Part shown: positions 13,900 through 26,084 of the stretch, piece by piece
Layout: each line of letters begins with the position of its first letter
How positions within the stretch are numbered: the first letter of the stretch is position 1
The notes under the pieces: generated by a model
Databases searched by the model: none
Told to the model about the DNA's origin: nothing
Seen by the model: only the letters and a program-made list of their open reading frames with translations
Position numbers and translations under genes: made by a program
NCBI GenBank assembly: GCA_020310875.1
Contig: CM035444.1
Location: 113,843,295 to 113,907,294, forward strand
DNA from: Ceratopteris richardii
Taxonomy: Eukaryota > Streptophyta > Polypodiopsida > Polypodiales > Pteridaceae
Reading direction: 5' to 3'
DNA: 64,000 bases

Positions 13900-14169
13900 A
13901 TGTTACATCTATAATATGAGACAATAGAGATAGAGAAAGAGGATAAAAATAAAGGCACGAAGAATTCTGGACAAGGAGAGCAAAGTGGATAGTTAAGGTG
14001 ATGCATCAAAGAAAAGAGTAGCTTGAGAAATTGCTAGTTTCTTTAAGAAGGGAACAAAGGTCATCGTAAGGATGTGAAATAAGAAATTTGGATTCTGATT
14101 GCTCAATTTCTCAGCATCTTGCAATCCACAACATTAACAATCTCCTCGCTAAGGACATGAACCTTAAAA

Positions 14170-14228
14170 GTTCAATTGTTTTGAATGTTTGCAAAATGTT
14201 CAATTGTTTTGAATGTTTGCAAAATGTT
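14170..14228. repeat. 28-bp tandem duplication
   Basis: Two identical adjacent copies of a 28-bp unit beginning 'gttcaattgttttgaatg'. The surrounding 13.9-14.9 kb carries no recognised gene. Confidence 0.9.
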
Positions 14229-14899
14229 GATTCATCTGAAGCAACCAAGTTCCAATGAATAGTTGTTTTTTAGAAACTAAACATTATGAATGATGCTTAA
14301 TTTCGATGAGAATATGCTTATTAGAAAAATTTCCAAGGTCTTGAAGGTTGCTCATTGCACTTTTTACAAAGCAAAATCGTGTGTTCAAACTAATGTGGAT
14401 ACTCAATTATTATCATTCACTACTTGTCACAAGCAAGAAGTAGCCCACTCATTGAAGAAACCAAGGAGTTGATTTCAAACTTCTTAAAATATGATAAACA
14501 TGTATCCTCAACTAAAAAAAGATGTTTCTAGGAAGAGAATTGGGAGACATGAAGTAGGTAATTGTAAAGGTCTAATGGAGTTTATTGTTCTTGTCAAAGA
14601 TTGTAGTTATTGTAATCTCCCAAACCATGTGTGCACAAATTGAAGTTGTCAAGTCTCCTTGAAGAAAATCAATGCTCATGACCACATCAAAGAGCAACCA
14701 AGAGACACTTTCAAAGCTAGCTGAGTGTGGAATTAAACAATCTACTCTAATTGGCCATACAAGAAATATTGTATTTGAACATATGATTTAAGTGATCATA
14801 TCTAGCAATTGACATATTTTCTTAAGCATGAAATCATTCTATATAAAAAATAAAGCAATTGATACGTTTTGAGGGGTAGATTTTTATACATGGCAAATA

Positions 14900-15370
14900 A
14901 AACTTCAAGGATACTTAATGTATAATACATTATAGAAAATCATAAAACCTTCCAATGAAACTATAACAATTAGGGCTCAAAATGCTCAATACACAAACAA
15001 ATATGAACAGGCCTTAGGCATTATTCTCACCTCATTAGATGATGAATACATCCATCACATAGATGAAGCCCAATCCTCTTATGAATCTTGGTGCACACTT
15101 GAGTGCTTATTTGTCTCTAAATCCAAACATTCAAAAATATCATTGAATATCCAATCGTATAGCCTAATGCATGAAAATGGGGAAAGTATTGCATCCTTAG
15201 CTAATAGGCTTAGAAAATTTTATACACAATTAGCACATTGTGATGTAAATGTAGATGATGAAGATAAAGTCGCTAGCTTCATTAAAGCACTTCGAGAGCA
15301 ATACTCCAACATCAAGACCATCCTGAAAGACAAAGTTCCAATCCTAGTGTGGAGGACACCATAAACTCAC
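14900..15370 (+). pseudogene. Copia-type gag fragment
   Basis: Plus-strand translation resembles the UBN2 gag domain of plant Copia elements: an 'ALGIILTSLDDEYIHHID'-like stretch, then 'SLANRLRKFYTQLAHC' and 'KVASFIKALREQYSNIKTI'. Only this piece is recognisable, it is broken, and no LTR pair was found for it. LTR-F (15785-24627) lies just downstream and may have inserted in the same old element. Confidence 0.65.
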
Positions 15371-15784
15371 TTCAAGAGGAAGAAACGAAGACAAGCATTC
15401 AAAAAATGGTGCTTCTGCAACATTCTCCAAGAAAAAGTATAGACGCAAAGTACTCGTGAATTAATTTTCTCTCAATTTGGTTTTGTTTGCACACACTACT
15501 TTTGAGCTAGAATTTTCAAAGTTGAGCTGCGAGTCTGCACGTGATGGAGGGTACTTCAAGCCATGTTATTTTCTCAAGTAGTATTAGCGCATCTTTTCTT
15601 GTTTCCATGACTATTTCAAAACTTGCATCTTTTTCAACTAGCTAACCATTGGTAACATGTGCATTGCAATGGCATACATTCATTTTGGAAAAATAAAATT
15701 TGATGTAGGCTTAAAATACATAAGCATTTATATTGAGAGAGAAATGCAAGGAGAAACATGAATTACAACTTCTAAAAATAGAAA

Positions 15785-16308
15785 TGTTATCATGATCTTA
15801 ATTCACAATCACACAAAGGATATGGGTGTTGAAAACACATAGAAAAATAGATATGCGAAGAGACGAGATAGAACATAGGATTGGATGCAATCTCCCCCCA
15901 AGCGCTCTATTTAGACATTCCACAGAGTGCATATATTTATAACATTTTTCATTATGTCAAAAATAGCGGTTACAATGAGGTGGCTTCAAAAAGCAAGCAT
16001 AAAAGTAAGAAGTTTCTCTCTTTTGTGGAGAGTCTTTTCTTTTATTAATAGAAATCACGGTCTAGAGTGATTCTTATCCTAAACACTACTTTTATATTTG
16101 TTTCTAAAAATAGAACCCTCTACATGGGTTTATTTACAAAATATAAATCCAATTATTTGTGTCTAGACGTATTCAAAATGTCCATGCCCTTTCACACCTT
16201 TCGTACCCTTGCAAACCTTCAACTGCTATATCAAAATGCCAAAACACATAACTTAATAAATTAACACTCCAATAATTCCTTGTTCAACACATTCCATAAT
16301 TCATAACA
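15785..16308 (-). repeat. LTR-F left LTR (3' LTR)
   Basis: 524 bp, TGTTA..AACA. Aligns along its whole length with 24101-24627. Confidence 0.85.
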
Positions 16309-17347
16309 TGCCCCTCAATTGAAAAAGCAATTGACCTCAGTTGATAAAATAAAAATAAACATGTATGGCCAGTCACATGTTCCATCACTGAACAAAAATA
16401 AGCATGTTCCATGAAAAACCACATGCATGGAAATGTTCATGGAGGCATCAAATTATTAATATTATTTATGAAGTGCTAACATAGTCTCTTACTAATTCAA
16501 TCAAAGAACTATATTAGTACCTATTTCATTTTTGTTTTTCGAATCATTCACGATCTAGAATATGCTCAAAATATTCTAATTTATTTTGGGAAGTGTAACT
16601 AAACTATGCTCCTACATACTAAATTCTATGTGTAAATGCATCACATATAAAGAACTACAGGATTAAAGAAAGATAAAAATGGAAGTTTGATAATCAAAGA
16701 AAATTAGACTAGTGAAAAGTTATTGTTGTTGACATGGTTTTTGCAAATAGATCATTTTGATAATCGATTTGTACTCTTTCTCCATAACATGAGCAAAGGA
16801 AATAGCTTCATGAAGCATTTTAGGTTGGCATGAGTGAAGTTTAGCTTATCTCCTTCTTTAAACCATTGTCATACTTCTTCTTCCTGTTATCTTTGGAAAC
16901 ATCTTCAAGCAAGTGGAGAAATACTAAGTATTTCCAGAAATGGTTTGTGTAGATTGTAAAAGTACCACCTTCCATCCATGTAAATACAACTCACAAATGT
17001 CAAACATGTAGGTGGAATTGTAGGGGAAGAAAACACTCCTTTAGATTTTCTTGAAAATCCCTCCATGTGGTCGCACGATCTGCACTATGACATAGGATAT
17101 TCCACCAAAGTTGAGCCTCCCCTACTAAATAGTTAGTAGAAAAAACTATTTTATCACTTTCAAAATATGATTCATTAGAATAGAAATTGTCAAATTGTGA
17201 TAACCATGAAAGAACTAAAGAGCCATCCTTATGACCATCAAACCATAGAAATTGGTAGTTTTTGCACCAATCTTGGATTGCATGCCATCATCTTGGGCAG
17301 AGACAATAGCTTTTACCACCCTTGCAAGGTTATCTTCTTCATATTGT
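16309..17347 (-). pseudogene. LTR-F interior, left part, with gag remnant
   Basis: The purine tract next to the LTR is at about 16309-16320. From about 16320 to 16900 nothing is recognised. From about 17000 to 17347 the minus strand carries the Gypsy gag trace that continues beyond the Copia-A3 insertion at 23363. Confidence 0.55.
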
Positions 17348-17567
17348 TGTTGGAGTTAGACGTCTGCAGAAGCACACGAACAACACAAAGAAGAAGAAGA
17401 AGCTTGGAGCACAACACACAATACTGAATGTATTACTCAAATATAAGTAGCCCAATAGGGTAACAGGCATATATACAAGCCGGGGGGAAAAAACCTCCTA
17501 AAGAGGGAAAAAAGTGCCCCGGCGGTCCTAGTGCATTCACACACATCACTACCTAAATATATCAACA
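17348..17567 (-). repeat. Copia-A3 left LTR (3' LTR)
   Basis: 220 bp, TGTTGG..TCAACA in plus orientation. A purine tract (complement of 'aatcccccctggg') lies just inside it at 17568-17580. Confidence 0.9.
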
Positions 17568-17641
17568 AATCCCCCCTGGGAGTGATGTGGTGAACAAGGA
17601 GCTGGCACTCATGTATAAGGAAGTGCCAAGTTATGTGGAAA

Positions 17642-20600
17642 TCACTCCACAAAAGGAACTAAGTCCAAAGCTTTGTGAAAAGCTTCAAACGTCTCCCTAG
17701 GCAGAGCCTTCGTGAAAAGGTCCACAACATTCTCCTGTGTGGGCACATATGCCAAGTTGATCTCCCCAGTAGAGAACCTCTCCCTGACATAATGATAGTG
17801 CACCTCAATGTGCTTAGTGCGAGCATGGACCATAGGGTTCCTCATAACTGCCAATGCACTCTGACTGTCAGTGAAGATGGTGGTGGCAAAAGACTAACCA
17901 ACACCCAAATCAACCATAACGCATCTGAGCCACACACACTCAACAGTCGCTATGAAAGTTGTCCTATACTCAACCTCACAATTGGAAGTGGCCACAATAG
18001 GCTACTTCTTGCTCAACCAAGATATACATGAGCTACCAAGCATGAAGCAAAATCCACTAGGTGGACACACGAGTGTCATAGAAACCAACCCAATCAGAGT
18101 CAGAAAAAGCATGGAAATCTGGCGGTAGTGATCCCCCTTTGGATAAAACAAGCCAAGTAGCCGAGTGCCACTCAAGTAGCAAAAGATGCGGTTAACCACC
18201 TGCCAATGCTTGACTCCTAGGCAATGCATAAACCTGCTCATTTGTGAGACAGCAAACTGAATATCTGGCTGAGTAATGCATAAGTAAATTAAGCATCCAA
18301 CAACCTGCTGATAGAGAACAACATCAAATGCATCTCCAGCATCATGAAGACTCAATCGTAAACATGTCTCCATAGGAGTGGCAATAGGTTTACAGCCTTC
18401 AAGGCCAAAATGCTGCAATAATGTGTCAATATATTTCGTTTGATACAAATCCATTCCACCATCAACATGCATAGGCTGAATGCCCAAATAATGATGCAAA
18501 TGCCCCAAATCAAACATCTTAAATCAGGCATGCAAATCAGCCTTGAAATCAGCAATATGATTCTCATGAGGACTAGTGAACAGCATGTCATCAACATACA
18601 CCACAATGACTAGAAGTACATCATTAGCACGCTTAACATATAAGGTCCTTTCATTTGGAATGTTCTCAAAACCATGTGCAATCAGACAGGCATGTATCTT
18701 TTCATACTAAGCATGTGGTGCTTGTTTTAAACCATATAAAGCCTTTTTGAACCTGCACACCTGGTTTTCATGCCCTTTTTGCACAAAGCCACGGGGCTAA
18801 AAAACATACACTTCTTCATGCAAATCACCATTCAGAAATCTTGTTTTAATGTCCAAATGATGTACATTCCAACCATGATGAGCTCCAAGTGCACAGATGC
18901 TACGAACAGTAGTCATTCGGCATGTAGGTGCAAAGGTTTCATCAAAATCAATGCCTCTTTCTTGCGCATAACCCTTTGCAACAAGCCTAGCCTTATACAT
19001 GTCAATTGTTCCATCTGACTTACGCTTCAGCTTGTAAACCCACTTAGTGCCAATGGCCTTCTTTCCAGGAGGCAAGTCACATAAAGACCAAGTACCATTC
19101 TTCATTATAGCATCATATTTAGATTGCATCGCAGCCATCCAATTTTCTGAATTTTGTGCTTCATCAAATGAAACAAACTCATTCTCATCAGAGAGACTAG
19201 ATGTAGTCATAGCATAGCAATCTGATTCAAAAGAGGCACTATGAGAGCTTGAACAAGTATGATATGACAGAGGTGCATCTAATTTGTTGTCACGCAAAGT
19301 CTACACCAGCCATTTTGGCATAGTTTTTGCCTCCTCAATATCAGCTCTCACATCAATAAGTGCATCATGTAAATCTGCATCAGAAATGGGATGATCTGCA
19401 TCATCACATGAAACTAGCAAAGGCTGAGAAGTTGCCTCATTAGGACCAATACTAGACTGTCCACCTGTAAAAAGAGGCAGCAAAGTATCATACATGTTTT
19501 TGGAGCTAACAGATGTCTCCTTAGGACATGAAAGCAATGGTTGAATAGCATCTTCCACAAAAACAACATCATGGCTAACCAGAATGCATTTAGTATGTGG
19601 ATGATATAAATGATAGCCTTTACTTTTAGAACTGTACCCAACAAAAATACATTTTACTGCTTTATCATCCAATTTTCTATGATGTTGTTCAGGCACTAAT
19701 ACATATGCCAGACAACCAAAAACACGCAGATGAGCAACAGCTGGCTTGCGATCATGCCAAGCCTCATATGGAGTGATAGACTGCAGTGATTTAGTGGGAC
19801 ACCTGTTAAGTACATATGCTACAGACATAACACCCTCAAGCCAGAAACTATGTGGTAAAGCCTGACTCTTGACCATACACCTTGATATGTTCTTCCATTC
19901 AGTAACTCCATTCTGTTGAGGTGTATATGGCACTTTACACTGGTGTTTTATCCCACGTTTAGCCGAAAAATGCATTAAAATCAGAAGACATATATTCCCC
20001 CATTAGGAAAAAAGGTGAACCTTGCATGGGCCTTTTAGCTTAAGGAGTGATTAGGGATGGACCAATGAGAAGAGGGTGGTGGCCACACTCTAGTCTCTTA
20101 ATCGCATAGGGTAGGCATATGCTTCCCTTGTTTTTGAGTGGTCAAACCTCCAAAAACCATTTAGAATTCGTGGGTTTCTTTATAGAGTGGTTTTGAGAAC
20201 CTCCAAATTCAATAAGAGCCCTTGGATTGCTTAAACATCTAAAGGCCAAGGTTAATTGAGAAAAGTCAAGCTAGATTTGAGCGTGAACCCTTGGATCATC
20301 TTGAGATTGAATGGTTCAAATTCAAGCAATGATGACAAATGCGCCTTACATCATGAGCCCTCGGATGGACTACCAAATCGAACGATAGGATCTGAATTTC
20401 GTGACAGCGTCGGTGCTTGAAGTACTGGCCGTTGGATTTAGTCAAGAATAGATGGTGGTGATTGGTCCCATGAGATATAAAGGCACCTTTAAAAAGTAGC
20501 CTTTGGATCATATGCCCAATCTAACGGCTGTGAAATGCATGTGCTTGCTGATCAGCCCCAAAACCGGTCACCTGTTGGATCTTTAAAGATCTAACGGCTC

Positions 20601-22790
20601 AATTTCTTGCAGAAGATGTGCACAGTCCCTGCGCCACTCCCACGAATTCTCATCAATTCTCTCTCTACACTCATATGAGATTTAAACTAATCCATTGATT
20701 TGAATAATCCAATGGCCAAAAATACTCACGCTGACAACATTGAATTCTTTTATAGCCTTTTTTTATTATGCAATACCATGGTGGTTTCATATCCCTCTCT
20801 AAAACCATGGATTAAGATTTTTAATCCCTAAAAATTAGGGATCCTTAGAAGGCCCATGCAAGGCTCACCTTTTTTCCTAATGCCTGGATCGGAACAGAGG
20901 TTGCCCATTTTACATGCTGACAGATTTTCAGCCAAAACCAAAAACTGTTTGAAGCATATGAACACTTCGGACTTTGCTTTCAATGGATAAAAATACCCAT
21001 GCATGCCTGGAATAATCATCAATGAAAGTCATAAAATAAAGATAATTTCCAAAAGAGGGTGTGTGCATAGGACCACAGACATCACTATGAACAGCTGCAA
21101 ATTCTGAATAGCCCGAACTAAACCATCTTTTGGAAGTGAGGAACGCTACATTTTGCCCAAAATATAGCCTTCACATACATGTTTATCGGGTGCCTCAAGT
21201 TTGGCAAAGAGGTCACCATTTTAGATTTTTGTACACGTAGCAAACTAGCAAAATTTAAATGACCAAAGCATGCATGCCAAAGCTTTGCATCTGACATAGC
21301 CTGAGAGTCATGTACTCCACATGCTGAATCATTCAGAGATTTTTCATAGTCTATGAGCTTATACAGTCCAAGATATAAGATGCCAGAAGCAATGATCACA
21401 TCGCCATTTGATAGATCATGAATTGTACATCTGTCATCAACAAATTTCACAACCAAGCCAATCTTGGATAATGCAGAAATTGATAACAGATTTTTCTTGA
21501 TCCCTGGCACAAATAAAGCATCTGACAAAGTGAAAGAACTACCATCACTAGTAGTCAGAATGATCTTACCAACTCCCATAACGGGATAAGAGGAGTTGTT
21601 GGCGCATGTAATAGTATTCCCTGTAGGGGCAGGCTTGAGTGAAGAGAAGAAATTGCGCTCCGAGGTAATATGTTTGTTCACACCACTATCAAAGTACCAA
21701 ACATTTGAGTCTACTGCAAACATGCACTGCTCATGAGAAGATGGGTCAAAACTGCAAATTGTAGTAAACACCCATTCTTGATCCTGCACAAGGTTAGCAG
21801 ACTCTGTTTTTGGAGTAGAGGCCTCTACAACAACCATTCCAGCCTCTTTTTTCTTTGCCCCTTTTTTCTTTGCCTCTTTTGCAGCCAGTTTAGGATAGTT
21901 CTTTATGATATGATCATTTCCTTTATAGTACTTGCAAAACAATTTTTGCTTTTCTAATTTCTTCTCATCTCTCTCTTCTTTGAATGTGCAGGATTTGCAG
22001 ATTTTTGCTTGTTAGTTGAAGAGCTCCATTTTCCTTTGCCCTTCTGACTAGCCAAGAAAGCTTGATCTACAACACGCATAATGGACCTATTCTGCCTGGA
22101 CTGATCTTACTGCAATAGAACAGAGACTAACTCCTCAAATGATAAGGAATTTGGATTTCATTTCATCATCAACTGAAGAGGAGAAGCAAAACTCTGATAT
22201 GAATTAGGAAGACCATTCAGAACGGTTTGCACAAGTGAGCTATCTGGTATAACTTCATCAGCAAAAATAAACTATTCCTTCAAGTCTTTGATCTTTGTTA
22301 GAAAATTGTCCATAGAATCACCTTCATTCATGTGCTCACTCTCCAATTGTTTTCGAAGGTAAGCAACACGAACCTCATTCCTAGCTTGGTACAATGTGGT
22401 AAGTTTATCCCAAGCATCCTTAGCTGTTCTGCAAGAGCGAATGTGAGGAATAATGGCACATTTGACAGACAAAGCTATCAATGCATTCGTCTAGGCATCT
22501 CTGCCATCCCAACGAATTTGCTCTCGAGTAGGTGTAGCAGAAACCACAACACGAAGAGGAATATGAAGAATATCATCATCTTTGACACCTCCTGCATCAG
22601 CTTCACTACCTACAGTTATAACAGCTGCAAGTGTGATAGGACGGTTTTCGATACCCTACACAATGTTCCACAGTCCTTTTGCAACCAATACATGTCGCAT
22701 CATATAAGCCCATAATGGGTAGTTGGTACCATCCAACTTATCCTCAACAGCCAACATACAAAATACGTCACTGCTTTCAACCATGGCCAA
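17642..22790 (-). pseudogene. Copia-A3 gag-pol coding remnant
   Basis: From high to low coordinates the minus strand shows gag (about 22.8-22.0 kb), CCHC knuckle, protease (about 21.7 kb), GAG-pre-integrase (about 21.3 kb), integrase (either side of the DNA element at 20.0-20.9 kb), RT (about 19.2-18.2 kb) and RNase H (about 18.2-17.65 kb). The same domains in the same order occur in Copia-A1. It is broken many times and cannot encode a whole polyprotein. Confidence 0.88.
20001..20882. mobile_element. 882-bp inverted-repeat DNA transposon (MITE-like)
   Basis: The left end reads CATTAGGAAAAAAGGTGA and continues to 'ccttgcatgggcctt' (20001-20035). The right end is its inverted copy with one mismatch over about 35 bases (to 20882). 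Comparison with the uninterrupted Copia-A1 copy shows it interrupts the integrase region at a run of C bases. Because the target is a C run, the duplication length cannot be told; a 9-bp Mutator-type duplication is not visible. It has no transposase frame. The interior repeats short motifs such as 'ccttggat', 'cgttggat' and 'ctaacggct' in both orientations. The superfamily stays open. Confidence 0.8.
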
Positions 22791-23139
22791 TGAATAAAAT
22801 ACCTTGATGCAGAAAATTGATTGTATCTCAAAAAGTTGAACAGAACTGCCCAGATAAATTCTACTAAACTTGTAGCAGACTTCGAGATGTTTATACTGGT
22901 GAATCGAAACTGGTATATAGCTTTGGCACAAAAAGATGAAATAGCCTACACAAGCACTGTGATAGTGTGTTTGGAGGCCGAAACGAGCTCAGATCGTGAT
23001 TTCGACACCACACAGCAAAGCTATTTTGATCTCGAAAACACGTTGAGTATGCTCACCAAAATTCGTGCAATTTTGATGCTGCAATCGGAGAGGTGTCGAT
23101 GACGCCCTAGATGAAGCGGTGACCTGCTCTGATATGAAT

Positions 23140-23362
23140 TGTTGGAGTTAGATGTCTGAAAAAGCATGCGAACAGCACAAGGAAGAAGAAGAAGCTTGGA
23201 GCACAACACACAATACTGAATGTATTACTAGAGAATGTACAAAGATAAGTAGCCCAATAGGGTAACAGGCATATATACAAGCCGAGGAAAAAAACCTCCT
23301 AAAGAGGGAAAAAAGTGCCCCGATGGTCCTAGTGTGTTCACACACATCACTACCCATCAACA
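23140..23362 (-). repeat. Copia-A3 right LTR (5' LTR)
   Basis: 223 bp. Just inside, at about 23125-23138, is the complement of an initiator-Met-tRNA primer site in degraded form. Confidence 0.9.
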
Positions 23363-24100
23363 ATTGCATCTTCTAAAGTACTTCATTGCATTACTAGATC
23401 TTGTTTTGAGTGCCTCGAAGTTTGTGCCATAGGATCTCTAGTTGTGGCCAAGTGGTACCTCGGGTAGAGGTGACTCATCGGAATCCTCCATGGTATTTGT
23501 AGGATCCATGGATATGTAGACAAAGAAATCGGCCCCTTGTTGGATATGTGAAAAGAATTTTGAGATTGCTTGAATTAAAGTGAAAAAGGAAAGGTGGTTC
23601 TTGGGAATTAAAAAAGTAAGAGAGAGATGCAACTTGTGTTAAATATTAAAAAAAGAAAACTAGAGTGACCAAATAATTCACTTATGAGAGTGAGGTTGTG
23701 GATTCAAATCCACCCTCCTTTGTGAATATAAAACTCCTTATCACCACTCCTTAGTTAAAAGGTGTTTGCATGTATCCAATGGCTACCAATGATCGCTAAG
23801 GGAGCCATGGGTGCCAGGGAAGCCAAAGATGCCAAAGGACTATGCCTTAGTCGACTTCTTTGTTGATGCCTTAGTCAATGTCGTAGGTGTAAACGTAGGC
23901 TCAGGTTCAAGAATTGGAACAAAAATAGAAATAGAAATTGGGAAATCAGAATCAAAGCATAAACCAAAACTGAAAGAAGGAACAAAATCGGAGTTGGAAT
24001 CAGAAATGAAAATGGAAACGAATAGCGGAATAGAGATCAAATTCCAAAACAAATGGAAACGGACCCCTTTGTAGTGATGCATGCAGGGCTCTACTACCAC
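23363..24100 (-). pseudogene. LTR-F interior, right part, with gag N-terminal remnant
   Basis: A minus-strand reading between 23363 and about 23640 continues the LTR-F gag trace after the Copia-A3 gap. The rest (23640-24100) is leader-like DNA without a recognised domain, ending at the primer-site-like 'gctctactaccac'. Confidence 0.5.
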
Positions 24101-24627
24101 TGTTACCAAAATCTTAATTCATGCTCACATAGAGGATATGGATGCTAAAACACACAAAAAAATAGATATGTGAAGAGACAAGATAGAACATAGGATTGGG
24201 TGCAATCTCCCCCCATGCTCTTTGTTTTGATAGTCCACAATGTGCATGTATTTATAGGATTTTTCATACATCAAAATTAGTGGTTATAGTTATGCTACTG
24301 TCAAAAATCAAGCACGAAAGTAAAGATTTTCTCCCTTTTGTGGAGAGCCTTTGCTTTTATTAACAAAAATCCTGGTCTACAATGATTCTTATCCTAACCA
24401 CTACTTTTATATTTGTTTCTAAAAATAGAACCCTCTACGTGGGTTTATTTACAAAATATCAATCCGATTATTTGTGTTGGTACATATTCAAAATGTCCAT
24501 GCCTTTTCACACCTTTCATGCCCTCACGGACCTTCAATTGCTATATCAAAACACCAAAACACATTAATAACTTAATAAATTAACACTCCAAATATTCATT
24601 GTTCAACACATTTCATAATTCATAGCA
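24101..24627 (-). repeat. LTR-F right LTR (5' LTR)
   Basis: 527 bp, pairs with 15785-16308. Followed by the AGAAA duplication. Confidence 0.85.
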
Positions 24628-25270
24628 AGAAAAGTATCAGAAGAGCATGTATTGATGTTAAAAAGAGGCTTGGACAATTGTCCAAAGTTAAATTAGAGGT
24701 TTTAGAGCTTTCCCAACCGTTTGATGGATTTCAAAGCCAAGTTAGGATCATCTTAAGCTTACTTCAAGGGTCCCAAGGAATACAAAGGACACTTTTGAGT
24801 AGTCATGTTGATACAATTGCAACTACTCTAGTGTTCACAACTCTGGAGAAGAGTTCTACCATCTCATAGGCATATGTATTTCCCCTTACTAGCATGATGA
24901 GTCATCTTGGTTTGTTGTCTCCTTATACTACTCTATTGAGTAGTCCATCATGGCATCCACATAGAGTGGATTCTAGTGCCATGCATAGCATGTCCTATTC
25001 TAAGAAAATATGCAAGCTTGAACATCCTTGAAATCTTTCCATATGTAAAGATAGAACTCCTTATTTTTCAAATGAAGATAAGGATAAAAACAAAAATACT
25101 ATGCTTACATTCTTTGAAACGTGGCTAGACATCCATTAATTAAAAAACATACTCGAGCATGTTAGAATAATGGAGATTAGTATGTCGCTAGACCCAAAGG
25201 CCTATAATTGATAAAAAAATCTCTTTGAGACACATCAAAAATCCCTCTATGTGTGTATATGTGTGTATAT
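24628..25270. other. Spacer between two insertion stacks, unclassified
   Basis: AT-rich DNA that was continuous with the sequence left of 15785 before LTR-F inserted. The plus-strand frame at 24678-24869 has no recognised homology. The last bases (25250-25270) are a TG/TA microsatellite-like tract in which Copia-A2 landed. Confidence 0.45.
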
Positions 25271-25500
25271 TGTTGGAGTTCGAGGTCTGCATAAGCACGC
25301 AAATAGCACAAGGAAGAAGAAGAAGCTTGGAGCACAACACACAATATTGAATGTATTACCACTAGAATGTACAAAGATAAGTAACCCTTTGGGGCTATAG
25401 GCGTATATACAAGCCCGGGGAAAAAACCTCTTAAAGAGCGAAAAAAGTGCCCCGAACGTCCTAGTGTGTTCACACACATCACTACCTACATATATCAACA
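25271..25500 (-). repeat. Copia-A2 left LTR (3' LTR)
   Basis: 230 bp, followed inward by a complement purine tract ('aaatcgcccctaggag') at 25499-25514. Confidence 0.92.
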
Positions 25501-25570
25501 AATCGCCCCTAGGAGTGATGGGGTGAACAAGGAGCTGGCACTCATGTATAAGGAAGTGTCAAGCTATGTG

Positions 25571-26084
25571 GAATCAATCCGCAAAAGGAATTAAGCCCAA
25601 AGCTTTGCAGAAAGCTCCAAACTTCCCCCTAGACAGAGCCTTCATGAAAAGGTCTGCAATGTTCTCTTGTGTGGGCACATATGCCAAGTTGATCTCTCCA
25701 ATAGAGAACCTCTCCTTGACATAATGATAATGCACCTCAATGTACTTAGTGCGAGCATGGAACATAGGGTTCCTCGCAACTGCTAATGCACTATGACTGT
25801 CAGTGAAGATGGTGGTGACAGAAGACTAACCAACACACAAATCAGCCACAAGGCATCTGAGCCACACACACTCAATAGTCACTGTGAAAGCTGCCCCATA
25901 CTCAGCCTCACAATTGGAAGTGGCCACAGTAGGCTGCTTCTTGCTTAGCCAAGATATGCATGAGCTACCAAGCATGAAGCAAAAACCATGTGTATCATAG
26001 CAACTATCCCAGTCAGAGTGAGAGAAAGCATGAAAATCTAGAGGTAGTGATCCCCCCTTGGGATAAAACAACCCAAGTAGCTGG
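25571..26084 (-). pseudogene. Copia-A2 RNase H remnant
   Basis: The minus strand reads the Copia RNase H C-terminal region, including a 'CISWLSKKQPTVATS'-type stretch and the terminal 'TKYIEVHYHYVKERFS' block. It ends where Copia-D begins. Confidence 0.85.

Larger units (their letters stand above)
17348..23362 (-). mobile_element. Copia-A3: Ty1/Copia element nested in LTR-F
   Basis: LTRs at 17348-17567 and 23140-23362 match the Copia-A family. Flanks ATTGT (17343-17347) and ATTGC (23363-23367) are a 5-bp duplication with one difference. On the minus strand the order is primer site, leader, gag, zinc knuckle, protease, integrase, RT, RNase H, purine tract. An 882-bp DNA transposon sits in the integrase region (20001-20882). 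The copy is broken by many interruptions. LTRs differ at about 6-7%, roughly 2.5 My at 1.3e-8 per site per year. Confidence 0.9.
15785..24627 (-). mobile_element. LTR-F: Gypsy-like gag-only LTR element (host of Copia-A3)
   Basis: Two direct repeats, 15785-16308 and 24101-24627, begin TGTTA and end in CA. They are flanked by an exact 5-bp duplication AGAAA (15780-15784 and 24628-24632). Orientation is minus: a purine tract (complement of 'cccctcaattg') lies inside the left LTR, and a primer site resembling initiator-Met tRNA lies inside the right LTR. Without the nested Copia-A3 the element is about 2.8 kb. The only coding trace is a Gypsy-type gag piece (a 'GEAQLWWNIL'-like motif) split by the insertion. 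No protease, RT or integrase was seen, so it resembles TR-GAG/LARD-type elements. The coding part is broken. LTR divergence is about 12% by eye, roughly 5 My at 1.3e-8 per site per year. Confidence 0.8.

Noticed and set aside
20001-20882. Mutator-like element call
   Set aside because: No 9-bp target duplication can be seen and the inverted repeats are only about 35 bp; superfamily left open.
23440-23720. Possible tRNA gene or tRNA-derived SINE: A-box-like 'tggccaagtgg' and a T-arm-like 'gtggattcaaatccac'
   Set aside because: The two boxes are about 240 bases apart, no acceptor stem pairs, and the A-box-like part lies within the LTR-F gag trace.
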